A stretch of DNA of 64,000 nucleotides from Prunus persica. Taxonomy: Eukaryota > Streptophyta > Magnoliopsida > Rosales > Rosaceae. Of this stretch, positions 1-12,529 are shown piece after piece; the first letter of the stretch is position 1; every line of letters begins with the position of its first letter. The notes under the pieces were generated by a model that had not been told where the DNA came from, ran no database searches, and worked only from the letters and a program-made list of their open reading frames with translations. A program made the position numbers and the translations under genes. The stretch covers positions 3,991,508 to 4,055,507 of the forward strand of contig NC_034011.1 of NCBI RefSeq assembly GCF_000346465.2, given 5' to 3'.

Positions 1-828
1 GAAACGCGTGCTTTAAGGACGTGATGTACAATCTACAAGATTGAAGAAAGCTGGCAGGGTTTGATGGCAACAAGTATCCATTTTTCTATTTACTGATCCT
101 GACCGTCCATAAATCATAGCACATATGGACCCCACCCCAGTCCCAATGCAGGTCGATGATCATCAATATCATTATCATGAGAGAACTGTTCCAACCAATT
201 TCTCTCTCTAAACATAAATAAAGAGAGCCTCATCAAATTGTGACTCACAATGCCTCTAGATTTTATGCATATTTTGGTGTCCCTTGCTTGATCCTCATTG
301 GATTTTGGTTTTGCTAATTAAGCCACCGATTTCCATGCCTATTTGTCCAACCAGTTTGCTATAAGTCAGAAGAGTTTCAGAACCACCAAAATAACTCCCA
401 TCACATGCAGCTTTGACATAGCTTTAACTCATAATGCTTCCACCTGCTATCTTCTCAACTGCCCCATATTTAATATAACCAGAGAAAATTATGTTTTGTC
501 TGCAAATTATTATGGGTATTTTTTTTTTATATACAAGCGATAATATAATTTATAAGAAAGGGTTTATCTAATGAAATTTTTATTTGATTAAAAAAAATTA
601 CAATAAGAGATTTAACACACTATCCGGAGACTTACAAATCAAAGTTCTTTTTCCACTCGATTGGACCTGTTGACAATTAATATGGATTTATAAGAAGAAA
701 AATATGAGTTAAGGTGTTTGTATAATTTTAAGTGCTGGTAAAACCAATTGAACCCTCATTTAATGCCTAAACACAAACTCTACCTTCCCTCTTCAAGAGG
801 AAGCTTCAAAAGCGTCATTTAATGCCCT
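1..828. other. Left-edge spacer upstream of the GDSL gene
   Basis: AT-rich DNA with no credible coding region; the 66-codon frame at 343-543 starts on TTG and has no recognisable family. A short stretch at about 525-600 (a 'tacaagcgata' run followed by a tail ending in an A run) matches tails near 12.7 kb and 63.9 kb and is probably a retroposon 3' end. Nothing else was seen. Confidence 0.6.
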
Positions 829-835
829 TATAAAG
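829..835 (+). promoter_or_regulatory. Probable TATA box of the GDSL lipase gene
   Basis: TATAAAG lies 53 bases before the ATG at 888. That spacing leaves a short 5' UTR and fits a plant core promoter. This is a motif call only. Confidence 0.5.
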
Positions 836-887
836 TCCAGTTTTTCATAGCATTGAGCTTCAAACAAAAGAAAGCTGCTTCACAGAA

Positions 888-2909
888 ATGGGCAGCCATA
901 GCCAATGCTTGACAGCTGCAGCCTTGGGTTTGGTTTTTGTATGTGCATTGTTTGTAAGTGGTGGAAATGCACAAGAAGCAACCACTCTTGTTCCAGCCAT
1001 CATGACCTTTGGTGACTCTGCAGTTGATGTGGGCAACAATGACTATCTCCCAACTATCTTCAAGGCTAATTACCCTCCATATGGAAGGGACTTTGTCAAC
1101 CATCAGCCTACTGGCAGGTTTTGCAATGGGAAGCTAGCCACTGACATCACGGGTAAGTAGAAAATTAGCTTCAAATTGAAGCCTTTCTCTTTCTCCTTTC
1201 TTTTTTCTTTTACACTATGATAGTGTAGACTACTCTAATGTACGGGGAGGGAGATCAAACTTAGGTGCAACAAGGCGGGCACAATGCATCTGGTGCATAA
1301 ACAGTCATTAATTGCTTCCTAGAGCAAGAAAAGTGATCTTGTTAGAAACACCAACCTGATTGTTTAAGTTTAAGTTGTCTAGTTGAGTTAGTTTCAACTA
1401 CATAACATAATTAGTTTCTTTATGTAGCTTAACCTGTCTTACAGGAACAGAATTTTAAAAGTACATATCTTTCTGTAACCAGATTAATTGTTGATAATGA
1501 TCATTAATTTCTTAAGCTATATGACTCCTCCAGCATTAATCTGGGATTGGATTAGCAGTTAATTAGACTATCCAAGCGTCTTAGTTAAGTGGTCAAAACA
1601 TGATAATCTGAGTTTCTTTACGCAGCTGACACTCTGGGGTTCACGACTTACCCACCGGCATACCTTAGCCCACAGGCATCAGGGAATAACCTTCTGATTG
1701 GAGCCAACTTCGCTTCAGCTGCATCCGGTTACGACGAAAAAGCAGCAACTCTAAATGTAAAATTCCAATCTTAGTAATGACAGTTAATTTTACACCTATG
1801 TACATGTTAATTTCACATGTTTCACACAAAACAATTGAACTTGTGGTGGCAGCATGCAATCCCATTGTCCCAGCAGCTTCAATACTTCAGGGAGTATCAG
1901 GGTAAGCTGGCCGAGGTAGCAGGCAGTAAGAAAGCAGCATCCATCATCAAGGATGCACTCTATTTATTGAGTGCTGGCAACAGTGACTTTCTTCAGAACT
2001 ATTATGTCAACCCTTATCTTAACAGAGTCTACACTCCTGAGCAATATTCCTCTATCCTTGTTGGCCTCTTCTCAAGCTTTGTTAAGGTATCTTGTCATTG
2101 GTGCTTCTCTTTATTAATCTCCTCTTTTTTTTATAAAAAAAAGTGGTTAAAATTGTATGTTGCTGATTTCTGATTGCGAAACTAAGGGGCTCGTTTGAGA
2201 GGGATGATTTCAAATCAAGGAATTCAGTTAATGTCTATCTAGTGTTTCATAGTTTATTTTTAACTAATTTGCCTTATTAGCATTTCCCAATCTTTTCTTT
2301 GAAATCATTTCATTCAAATGGATCTTAACTAAGATTTTGATGCTTCCTTGAAAAACTAGGATTTGTATGGCTCGGGAGCCAGGAAAATTGGTGTGACTTC
2401 ACTCCCTCCATTGGGTTGCCTTCCAGCTGCAATCACCCTATTTGGATACCATGAGCAAGGGTGCGTGGCTAGAATCAACTCTGATGCCCAAGGGTTCAAT
2501 AAGAAGATAAGCTCCGCCGCAGCAAATCTCCAAAAGCAACTTCCTGGCCTTAAGATCGTCATCTTCGACATTTTCAAGCCTCTCTATGATGTGATTAAAG
2601 CCCCATCGAATTACGGTACTAAACTAAACTAAAATTTCAACCCAAGTAGCCTAACAAAATAGACACTTGAGAAATAATATATAATTGTTTTTTCCATGGT
2701 TATTTTTTGTAGGGTTTGCGGAAGCAAGGAGAGGTTGCTGTGGAACTGGGATTGTAGAGACAACATCACTGCTGTGCAATCCAAAGTCGATCGGAACTTG
2801 TTCAAATGCGTCTCAATACGTGTTCTGGGATAGCGTCCATCCATCTCAAGCTGCTAATCAAGTTCTTGCTGATGCATTGATTATCCAGGGGATCACCCTC
2901 ATTGGATGA
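888..2909 (+). CDS. Secreted GDSL esterase/lipase (APG-like)
   Basis: Plant GDSL/SGNH hydrolase, expected to hydrolyse acyl esters in the cell wall or apoplast; the natural substrate is not predictable. Exons are 888-1152, 1626-1756, 1853-2086, 2360-2615 and 2713-2909, all GT-AG, giving 360 residues, the usual family length. The N-terminus is a hydrophobic signal peptide (about residues 1-29, ending SGGNAQ). Block I is FGDSAVDVGNN with nucleophile Ser44; an ANFASAASG segment supplies the block II glycine region; SAGNSDF is the block III GNxD site; WDSVHPS near the C-terminus supplies the catalytic Asp and His. All catalytic blocks are present, so the gene looks intact. It most resembles the APG-type clade of Arabidopsis as I recall it. 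The ATG at 888 is preferred because the signal peptide follows directly and a TATA box lies upstream. Confidence 0.95.
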
Positions 2910-3181
2910 AGATATATTTTATATATATATATATATATGGATCTTTCTGTCTCTTTAAAATGTTGAAGACTGCTACTACTTGATTTTTAGGTTACTATGT
3001 TTACAAAGATAGTGATGCAAAAGTTTAATAAGTTGCATGCAATTTGTTAATTAATTACAAAAGAAGTTTGAGAAGATCAACAAATGGTTCAGAAATCTAC
3101 TCACAGATGTGACTTACATAAATGTTTTGCTTCGTTAATTGAGGGGAAGTAAAACCAAACAAGAGATCTCAGGGGGAGAGA

Positions 3182-3240
<59 letters not shown>

Positions 3241-3512
3241 AATCTACAGCACAAACCAGAAAAAGCTAAACGTTATATTCTAATTGATTAGTACTGAAGA
3301 GTCTAAGTGCTGGTCTCGCCTTACTGGAGATTTACAGAAGCAATCAATTGTACAGCATCTTTTGCAAATTACACGCAGAGAGAACAAAATGCTTTGACAG
3401 AAACTGAACTAGTAAGTAACAAGACATATAGCAAAGGTAAAATGCCACCAGTTTTCAGGTCAAGTAAGAGCGGCACTTTGCAAAAACAGGGCGATGATCT
3501 GCACTGGTCCTA
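2910..3512. other. Spacer between convergent GDSL and PABP genes
   Basis: About 600 bases holding the 3' ends of two genes that face each other. It contains a TA run at 2921-2938 just after the GDSL stop and a long GA microsatellite at 3175-3237. No coding sequence seen; the 80-codon frame at 3307-3549 overlaps the PABP last exon antisense. Confidence 0.7.
3175..3237. repeat. (GA)n microsatellite
   Basis: About 30 GA units with one interruption (gaca) near 3192. It lies between the convergent 3' ends of the GDSL and PABP genes. Confidence 0.95.
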
Positions 3513-4214
3513 CTACCATTTGCCACCTTCAAAACTTGAGCTTCTTTGACAGAGTTGTTCATCTCCAACGGCATTTCTGACGTTCTTGTTATCTGTGCTG
3601 CATGCCCACGCTACAAGGAAGAGAGAGAGAGAGAGGAGAGCACATAACACAAGAATTATTGACAGTCACATGAAAAATAAATAAAATCCTCTGAATGAAG
3701 TACTCACAGACCTCAAGATTCTCAGAAAGAGGGTGGTGACGAGCCCTTGAAGTTGTTTTGGAGTTCTCAGCTCTGCCTCCTGTAGCTGCTGATCTTGAAC
3801 TTCCTGTGGGTCCACTCTGTTTGTAACCCTTCTTCCGGTTGCCAGCTTCATGACCTCCGTGATTCACAGAGTTCATATCTTGGGCATGAACATTACACGT
3901 AGCATATGTCCTCGACTGTAAAACAGGTGAAAAGAAATTTATATCAGTTCAATCCATAACAAAGCCAGCATAGGACAAGAACATTGTGAAAGCCTTTACA
4001 TATCAACAGAGTGTCTTATGAGTTCTAAGATGGCACTTTGTGAGTGGTTAAAACAAAATTATGTGACTGTAACTGAAAAAAATGAAAAACTTAACCTACA
4101 TTCTTTTGGAAATTCTCATTCCTGGTGCTACCCCACTGTGCTTGTCTGGATGGAATCTGTGGCATCATAAATGAAGTAAGAATAACTTGCTGAGACTAAA
4201 TACACACGCAGAAA

Positions 4215-4272
<58 letters not shown>

Positions 4273-7029
4273 ATATATATTAGCAAATAAGGTGGATTAC
4301 TTACCCATGAGAAGTTTTGTGACACCAAAGGATACTGTGCATCAACGTTAGTACCAAAAGTTTGATACATGACCGGTTGGTGTAGCGGAGGAGACATAGG
4401 AGGGCTAGGGGAAACGCTGTACTGGAGTGGGGGGAGGATAGTCCAGTTTGGAGGTTGGAAAGATCTTTGTGGCAATTGATGATAAAAGTAATTTTGCAGA
4501 TCTCTGCAGCGATCTTCTTTGCGTTGAGCCACAGCCACATACAGTTTTCTGCCTTCGAAAATGGTTCCTGACAAAAACAAACTCAAATCACAGAGGTGTA
4601 AACCAAATACAGCCTTAAGAGGACAAAAAGCAGGAAAAGAGACACAATGAGTTTACCATTAAGAGTATTGAGAGCCTTTACAGCTTCTTCAGGAGTTGAG
4701 AAACAAACAAAGCCAAATCCTTTGCTCCTCCCGTTATCAAAGCACATCACTTTAACCGATTCTATCTTCCCAAAGGCACTAAAGTGCTTTTCTAATTTTT
4801 TATCGTCAATATATTCAGCTAAATTCTTAACGTAGAGATTCGAAGACCTAAGTTTCTCAATCGGACCGTTGAGCATCTCATTTTTACAATTTAGAAGCTT
4901 TTCCCTCTCAGCTTTCTTTTGTGCCCTTCCTACAAACAAATGTTTTGTTCCTGATCCACATTTTGATTTTGCTTATTAGAGAAAGTTTCAGGCATAATAA
5001 TGTTACAAACAAAACCAACTAAAATGAGATGAAGAAAGTTGGAGGTTTACCCAGCAGTGCACCATTCATGGCCTCAATCGCCTTCTTAGCCTCTTCTTGT
5101 GACTCAAACTTAACAAACCCAAAACCTCTTGACTTCCCGTTGGCATCCTTCATGATGGCAAGACTATCAACCCTTCCATACAGAGAGAACTTTTCTTCAA
5201 GCAGATCCTCAGTTACATCTTCGTCCAGATTTTTCACATACAGATTTGTAAATTCTGATAGCCTCTCACTTTTCTTAACAAATTTTGACACATATCTAAA
5301 GAGAAATGACAGGACAGAAAACAATTACAAAGCATAAATTTATTGACAAATAAATCATTTTAACAAAAGCGGAAACTATAGGAGAGTCCTTTATATCAAT
5401 ATATAAACTCAGAACCTAGAAGAAACACATGTAACCATCCAGGTTATAAAGAATAGAAGAATTTTTGGATAACACACATTGCCCAAGAACATCATAAACA
5501 ATCAACACCAGGAAGACAAGCATATCGAAGGAATAACCATGACCTTGTAGATCATTACTTGTCATTAAAACAATGATCCATTGAGGGCCATCCATTGAAG
5601 TTTATTCAGTCAAGAACATTCGAGAAGAGAAAACAGGAGTAAGTAAGAAACACAGAACAAAGGAAACAGAGGGCTTACAAATTCTTCCCCATAATAACAG
5701 TATCATTCAGAGCACTGACAGCAGCCATAGCTGAATCCTCTGTGTCAAACTGGACGAACCCAAAACCCTTACTCTTCCCATTTTCTTCGGCTACCTTGCA
5801 AGAGAGTATAGTCCCAAAATCGCCAAACATGTCCTGCAACTGAGTGCTGGTGACTGAAGTGTCAAGGTTCTTCACAAAGATATTGGCAATACCAGTTTTT
5901 CTTGGAAGAGCATCCCTTTGAGACCACATTATTCTCATGGTTTTCCCCTTCAATTCAGTGTGATTCAGACAAGCCATAGCCTTGGATGCTGATCAAAACA
6001 GATAACTCAAAGTAAACAGACGCATCAAAGATCAAATAGAACGTATCAAAAAAGGTGGTGCAGAAATCAAACATGAAAGCAGACATAAGAAACTCAGAGA
6101 GTAAGAAATCTGGCCAGGAAACAAAAAAGCATACATGCAAATATGCAAACAGAGGAGGAGATCTAACTAGAGAATCCAAACAGAGAAGTTGAGCACAAGA
6201 AACAAAACCACCAAGAACCTATTTCAGAAAAATGAAAGTTGGTTCGCCATTAAGCAAGAAAATGCAACCAAAATAACATGAAACAAAGCCACCAGAACCA
6301 AAATAAACCCGAAGCAGAGAAACTGGGTAACCAAGGTTGCCATTGCGAAAAAGAAACAAAACCACCGAAACCCATTTCAGACACTTGAGTAACCAAGAAT
6401 GCTATTACAAAAAGACATAAAGCCCAAGAAACGAAACCACCCAAAACCCATTTCAGGAAAATGAAAGTTGGTTCACCATTAAACAAGAAAATCCCCAAAA
6501 AAAAGAGAAAAAAGAGAAAAAAGAACAACTAAGAGCTAGACAAAAGATCCCTAGCCACCAGAACCAAAATAAAACCCAATAGAAAACCCATTTCACAAAA
6601 TCGAAAACTACAAGGAACCATAAGCAAAAAACAGCCAATATAACGAAGATACAGTCACATAACAAGAGAAATCTACAGAAGAAGCAGAGCTACTATACAT
6701 TGTCAAACAGAAAACGAAGACAAAAGAGTGGGGTTTTGAGTGTCGTTTCCGTTACCATGGGAGTGAGAGTAGAAGTTGACGTAGGCGTAGCGAAGGGACT
6801 CGCCGGAGTGAGCGTTACGGCAGAGGCGGACGGAGGCAATGGGGCCGATGAAACGAAACGTTCCGAGGAGGTCATCTTCCGTGACCTGTGGGTCCAGGTC
6901 ACCCACATACAGCGAGACATTCTGCAGAGGATCAACCGGCGGTGATTGTAGCCGCAGTAGCGGTTGTTTTGGTGGTGGTGGTGGAGGCGGCGGCATTGGG
7001 GTTCTTGCGTCTGACGCCTCTGACGCCAT
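3513..7029 (-). CDS. Polyadenylate-binding protein, four RRMs, no MLLE domain seen
   Basis: Cytoplasmic poly(A)-binding protein family: binds mRNA poly(A) tails and acts in translation and mRNA stability. Exons in transcript order are 7029-6756, 5988-5679, 5295-5051, 4929-4657, 4567-4305, 4156-4100, 3915-3708 and 3610-3513, giving about 575 residues. A Pro-rich N-terminus (residues 11-31) precedes RRM1 (about 39-115, RNP2 LYVGDL), RRM2 (126-203, RNP1 KSKGFGFVQF), RRM3 (212-288, KSRGFGFVKF) and RRM4 (306-383, RSKGFGFVCF). The C-terminal part is Ser/Gly/Arg-rich and I see no C-terminal MLLE (PABC) domain, so the protein is shorter than the common 630-660. The last junction is uncertain: donor GTGAGT at 3707 gives a stop at 3513, whereas a weaker GTCTGT donor six or so bases earlier shifts frame and stops at 3455. 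The start is the ATG at 7029; an upstream in-frame TTG at 7044 is not a plausible start. Confidence 0.9.
4217..4268. repeat. (CA)n microsatellite in PABP intron 5
   Basis: About 26 CA units. On the transcribed strand it is a GT/UG run beginning about 35 bases after the intron 5 donor at 4304, so it could matter for splicing of the C-terminal exons. Confidence 0.95.
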
Positions 7030-8134
7030 TTCCTTGCTGCTCAAGAATCACAGAGTACAGAGCTCGGAGAGAGAGAGAGAGAGAGAGTTCTGTTTGTTTG
7101 TTATAACGGTGAGGATGGCGTGTGTGTACTGTACGATATATAAAGGCGAATGCGAGGGAGGAATTTGTACGGACGGAACCCACTCGCTTCGAGTAGGATT
7201 TACAGAGTCTACTCGCTTTGGTTGTAGCTTTGGATTCTGGGAATGCTGAGCGTCGCGAAGGGCGGGAAATGGCTGAACGACGCCGTTTAAGTGGAGGCGT
7301 TTCTTCGTTCACGTGCATGTGCGATACAGCTGTCATCCCATTCAAGAGGTTCAAAGGATAAATTTGGCAACTCATAACTTGGACGGCTGGGATTGTAATA
7401 GATTGTTTGTGAAGAAGATCAGTGTAACTGAATCGGTTAGGATTAAACCATGTAAGAAAAAGAGGAAGGCAGGCAGGCTAGTGACACAATTTTTTTAGAA
7501 AAAACGTCAATTTGATTAGAAGAAATCAATTTGAAGTGCCAAAAATATTAGGGAGGCTTCAAACCGCAAGTCAATCGGTGGTAATGTAATGTTGAAAACT
7601 ATTGGGGGCATTACATTAGTGAGTCCATTGTCACATAATTGTCATCGCATAAGTTCTTTGAAAATGTAGCTGTGCTTCTCTATATCTATTGATGAAGCAT
7701 TTGGTGGAAGAAAAGATAATTCAATTTTAATTTAATTGACATGGGATTTGATTTTAATTCATGGTTAAATTGTAGGTTGGATTGTAAAATCTACAAATCG
7801 ACCAATAATATCAACCGATTAAGGATTTGTATTCAAAATGTTCCCTAATGCATCGTTGTCGATTAACCGGACGTTACTGTCAAAAGTGAACAATTGTAAT
7901 TGGAAAGATTTATACAAATCATGTCAATAGTAAAGGAAACTCCAATGTATATAATGGAACGTTCATTCAAAAGAGAACTCAAAGCACTCCTCATCAATTG
8001 AAATGCTTTTGTATTTTGCTCAATTAGTTCCTAACTAGCTTCAAATGACAAAATATGGTAAACTGGTATTGATTTGCTAACTTCTTAACTACAAGATTCA
8101 CTTGTGTATATATAAACCAGATGATGATGAAGAA
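7030..8134. promoter_or_regulatory. PABP promoter region and CHUP1-like 3' flank
   Basis: Contains the PABP 5' UTR with a GA run (7067-7087), a minus-strand TATA-like TATATATC at 7136-7142, and a CACGTG G-box at 7310-7315. The part from about 7500 to 8134 is AT-rich 3' flank of the next gene; no other gene seen. The G-box is a motif match only. Confidence 0.5.
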
Positions 8135-10932
8135 CTAAGATGCTGATGCTGATTTTCTGTGTACCTTGGGCGTTGCACCACGAGAGCTCATCAAAGCTTC
8201 GGCATATTTCACCAACTCAGCTTTCTCGGTAGAATCTGAGTCTTGATCAGATTTGAGGGGCAAATCTGCAGAACCTTCCCTGCTGAAGGTCTTATACGCC
8301 GGGGAGGATCCCACATCGCTATGTCTTTGAACACTTTGTACATCCTTGGTATCCTGCTGCTTTGGACTCCTCCATCTGGGAAGATCTAAAGAAGCTCTAG
8401 ATGAACTACGCGATGAAGTTGCAAATACGTTACTCTGACCCTCAGGCCCAGTATAAGCTGCTGTTGATTTACTTGAGCTGCAATATGGAGACTCGTTATC
8501 TTCTGCATATCCAGTTCTATCTGTTGACAAAACCCGGTTTTCGTAATGAATGTCTTTACCAAGTACGAGTCTCCTTAGCTTGTTGAACAATTTGCTCTTA
8601 GTGGTGGTGTTGGTTTTTGTTGCCGATGAATTATCAACAGAAAAATCATCAAACTCCGGAGAGTCTGTAAAAAAGGAAGCATGGGAGGATGACCATTGAT
8701 CAGAATCAAAGTCGACCATCATCCCCTTCTCCCCCATCCCTTCAGTGTTTGCATATTCAACTATTAGCTGTTTGGCTTTCTCCTCCGATCTCGGGCTTAG
8801 TGATTTACTTAAGTCCCTTGCCGCTGTTTTACCAGTTGGGGGCTGAAAATTCCGCAGCTCATATCGTAAGCAAGCATTTATCCACCGGAGGTAAACTAAT
8901 TCTTCAACATCAGAACATCGATCAACTTGGAGTTGCTGAATTTCCTTTGTCAAATCTTCATTTTCTTGTCTTAAACGCGCGCTCGCTTCCTTCAATGCTT
9001 CTGCCTGTAACAAATTGTACAATGTAAATTTTAAAAGTAATGATCAAAGGAAGCCGGGAAAACAATTAAAGAATACGATCAGCTAATTACCTCTGGATCT
9101 TCCAGGATAGAATTTGCAAGGATTTGTGTGGACTCCAAACTCCGAGCCAATTCAGAATTTTCTATTTGCAATTGAAAATTAGACTTTCTCAATTCTTCAG
9201 CTTCACCCTCCAAATCTTTTAGCCTTCTCAGGTTCAATTGAATCTCGGAATTATCAGCAGCTTCACTATCGTGAAACTTCTCAACTCTTTTCTTAAGATT
9301 TAAGATCTGTTCTTTGTTCTGTTCAGCTTCGAATCTGAGTTTCTTTTTCAGAATCTTGATTTTGGCCCTAGTAGCCTCAAGCTCACCCACCACTTTTGCA
9401 TGATCAGCCACTTGTGCCTCCACTCTTCGGTTCTCTGCCTCTAAAGACTCAATCTTGAGAGTGAAAAGCTTAGCCTCCATGGTGTTTATCTTTAACTGAT
9501 TTTGGAGCTCCATAACAGCAGTCTCCTGCTCTTTCAGGCCATAATACTCGAGCAACTGGACCTCAAGACTCCGCTCCCTCTCTCGAAGCATTCTGACTGT
9601 GCTTCTGAGGTGTCTGATTTCTTGTTCATGTTCTTCCATTTCTGAAGTTCTAAACGCTTTCGGAGTGTCTACATCTGACCTAGGCGTTTCAACATTCATC
9701 CTTGGAGAAAAACCAGAATTTGCAGCGGCAAAGTCAAATTCCTTCACAAGATCATTGAACACTGGCAAGAGTAATCCATCTTTACCTCCACCATGTTTAC
9801 TGCATGGAGAAACGCTGGATGTGCAATTAACAGCACAGACCTTTGGGATGTATGTCTCTTCCTGGTAAAAAAACATAGAAATGCTTAGTTCACTGATATT
9901 AAATTTAACAGGAACAAAGTCACTCATTTGGTTCTTCATAACTATGATCAAGATGAAATACAGATATATTCCCTCTCATGCTCAAAAAATGAAGGAACAA
10001 AGATTTGCAATAGAACGGATTTCATTAGTCACGGCAAAAACGCATTACAATATTCAGGAAGCAATCGCTAGACAAATGAACAGTTGAAAAATTAGTGCAT
10101 GATCAAGTTATGTACTTGCAATCCAACCTTCTATGTTTGGTTTCCACCACAAATATAAAGGGAAAATAGGGGCAAAGAACGAATGAGAAATTCCATAATC
10201 GTATCTTTAGTTTCTATAATTGGAAATGTAATCCTTCATCATTCAAGTGAGACAATTAGTTGGATAATCATGAAGCTATCACACCAATATAAATCATCTC
10301 TTCCTTTATATGAATCATCTCTTCCCTCATATAAATCATCTCTTCCTTTATATAAATCAGAAGGAATGCTATCACACCAATAAAATCCTTCAGAACTGAT
10401 TTTCGTTTTTTATGGTAAAGCTACATCAGCATGTAGAAATAATCTGCTCATATAAGACTTTCTGATCAAGCAACAAAATCATTATTACTGTAAAATTTTG
10501 AAATCAATCGAAAACAAAAACAGAGATTCCATAGTGAATATAACTAAGACTTTATGATCCATCTGAACATACATATTTTTCTGACGCAATTGAAGCATTG
10601 CATGAACTGTGTGGTTTCCTTGTCACATTAAGGTCATCCTTTCGCCGATGTCTTACTCCTGGATCAACTTCACTTTCTTTATCTACATACATAATATGAT
10701 CAAGATGATGAGTAAATCGAAAACCAAGCAAACAAAGAAAAACTCCACCGAAGGAGATCAATCTAAGGTGAGAAGACAAACCCGAAGAGCGCGGTGAGCG
10801 TGGAGGAGGCAGGGAGGGCTTGGTCCTTTTGATTTTGAGACGAGAAAAGAGAAATCCAGCAAAAGAGAGAGCAAAAGCCACCCCAAATTTCAACAAAAGA
10901 GGCTTTATGTCCCTGTTCTTTCCCAGCACCAT
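8135..10932 (-). CDS. CHUP1-like membrane-anchored coiled-coil protein (AR791-type)
   Basis: Member of the plant CHUP1-like family; CHUP1 itself links chloroplasts to actin for light-driven positioning, but the role of this clade is less clear. Exons are 10932-10782, 10682-10573, 9861-9091 and 9004-8135, giving 633 residues. Residues 11-30 form a hydrophobic segment (PLLLKFGVAFALSFAGFLFS), a likely membrane anchor, followed by a basic/Pro patch. Residues about 161-375 are a long coiled coil rich in Leu, Glu and Lys. The family signature VEELVYLRWINACLRYELRN comes next, then a Ser-rich acidic tail with an RRLVLGKD basic patch. I do not see the long Pro-rich actin/profilin-binding region of CHUP1 proper. 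It resembles Arabidopsis At1g52080 (AR791) as remembered. Exon 1 was chosen because its conserved N-terminus and phase-1 donor join cleanly to exon 2. Confidence 0.88.
10288..10360. repeat. 21-bp minisatellite in CHUP1-like intron 2
   Basis: Three and a half copies of a unit of about 21 bases built around 'aaatcatctcttcct' lie in the intron between 10572 and 9862. The array is flanked on both sides by the same 13 bases (ctatcacaccaat at 10276-10288 and 10369-10381). Confidence 0.85.
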
Positions 10933-12529
10933 ATTAAAAACCCCCTAATTGAAAAGTATTAGCCACATAGTTTAGAGAATGATTATGGTTCCTCTTCTTC
11001 ATCATCCTCCGTCTACATGAACATGACCCATGAACTCATGTCAGATTAAACCACACGAGAGAAATTATCAAAGAACTAAACCCTTACTAAACCTTAACCC
11101 AAAAGAATAAACATGAACCATATCATGTGAATTAAACCAAAAATGACAACAACAAAAAATTCAAACAAAATTAAAAGCCTGATTTTGATCAAAGTTTATA
11201 CCAGAAACAGAAAAGAATCACATAACCCATTACAGATTAAGCCAAAAAAAATCACAGGAATTAAAAACTAAGCCAAACCCATCTCAATTCAAAAGCGTCT
11301 CTACATACCCAGAAAAGAGAAAATTTCATATAGATCATCATGTCAGATTGACAAAGAAAAAAAACAAACATAAAATAGCAAAAATAAGTAAGACCCTTTT
11401 GAATTTATGGTGACTCAAAATGAAACGAGAACTTACAATTATTTAAGGGAGCGTTTCTCGAAGGCACTGAATCAGTAAGGATCAAAAACACAGTAAACGT
11501 TTTGATTTGGTCTGTGATTTAAATTTCAGTTGAGGATTTGTTTGTCTCTCTCGTGGGCTGATGAAACAGTTGGTAAAGTATAAAACAAAATCTTACATGA
11601 AAATCTTTTTTAAATACAATGTTCAGAAACATCTGCCACTAATTGTTGTCTTATGTCATGTTGGATGTGATGTACAAAAAAGCAGCTCAGGGAGGAAAGA
11701 TATTCTGCTTCCAGGTGGACAAACCATAAGAAAAAGAAAGAAAACAGAGTTGTTTTGTTGGAATCTCTCAAATGGAGGAGGAGAAGAAAAATGGAGAGGG
11801 TTTTTGGTAAATTTAGAAGGTTTGGTTTTGGACTTTGATGAAAGTACTGGACAGCCTATAATTAAGAGCGCCCTCTGTTCTCTTGTTGTTCACAGTTTTC
11901 TTTTCCCTCCATTTACAAACTATATATTGAGTGGGTAAGAAGGTGGGAACCTGGAATTTATTATTGGGTTTCTTTTTTTTTTATATATAAGATATATTCT
12001 ACTTTAATCTAATCTATCGGAAAGGAGATTCAAACTCAAATACAGAATCACATTCGTTCTAGATAATTTGACTAAATCCACGTCTACTATTATTAGGTTT
12101 CATTTTTAAAAAATGGAAAAGAGAGAGAAAAAAATAAAAGAGGTGTGGACTTAGGTCAACAAGTATGGAAATTACACAGCTTTAATGCTTAAGATTTGTA
12201 CTTTGACCAAGAATTAAAAAATTAGATTTAGTTTCCGTATATTTAGTTTTTTTTTTTTTTTTTTTTGGGTTAGATGTTGTTTTTCCATTTTCATTCTTGT
12301 TCTTTGAAATCCAAATCATTATTGTTCAATTATTTCAATAAAATATTGGGTCTTTCTTCATGCACGTTATTACGACCGCGTTGGTGGTGACTAACCATAA
12401 CATTATTCTTTTAATAATTATTTCTTTTTGGTTCAAAATTCTTAGAGTTTTCCCTTCTGAGTGGACAATCAAAGTGTTCAACATGAACACGCTTTGTTAA
12501 AGTACATGTGAAACTCGAGATGTCGGCTA
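10933..12529. other. Upstream flank of the CHUP1-like gene
   Basis: AT-rich promoter/5' UTR side of the minus-strand CHUP1-like gene. A 125-codon frame at 11561-11938 starts with ATG but matches no family I know and is probably chance. Around 11975-12060 there is a tRNA-like dispersed-repeat fragment ('gagattcaaactcaaatacag'). No gene called. Confidence 0.5.

Noticed and set aside
4128..4300. Continuation of the PABP exon 5 frame through a (CA)n repeat
   Set aside because: A clear GTAAGT donor at 4304 precedes it, and the Val/Cys repeat is translated microsatellite.
7030..7044. Upstream in-frame TTG extending the PABP by five codons
   Set aside because: Plant nuclear genes start with ATG; the ATG at 7029 is in frame and gives a normal acidic/Pro-rich N-terminus.
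11561..11938. 125-codon ATG frame upstream of the CHUP1-like gene
   Set aside because: No recognisable domain, composition like flanking AT-rich DNA, and no splice-linked continuation was seen.
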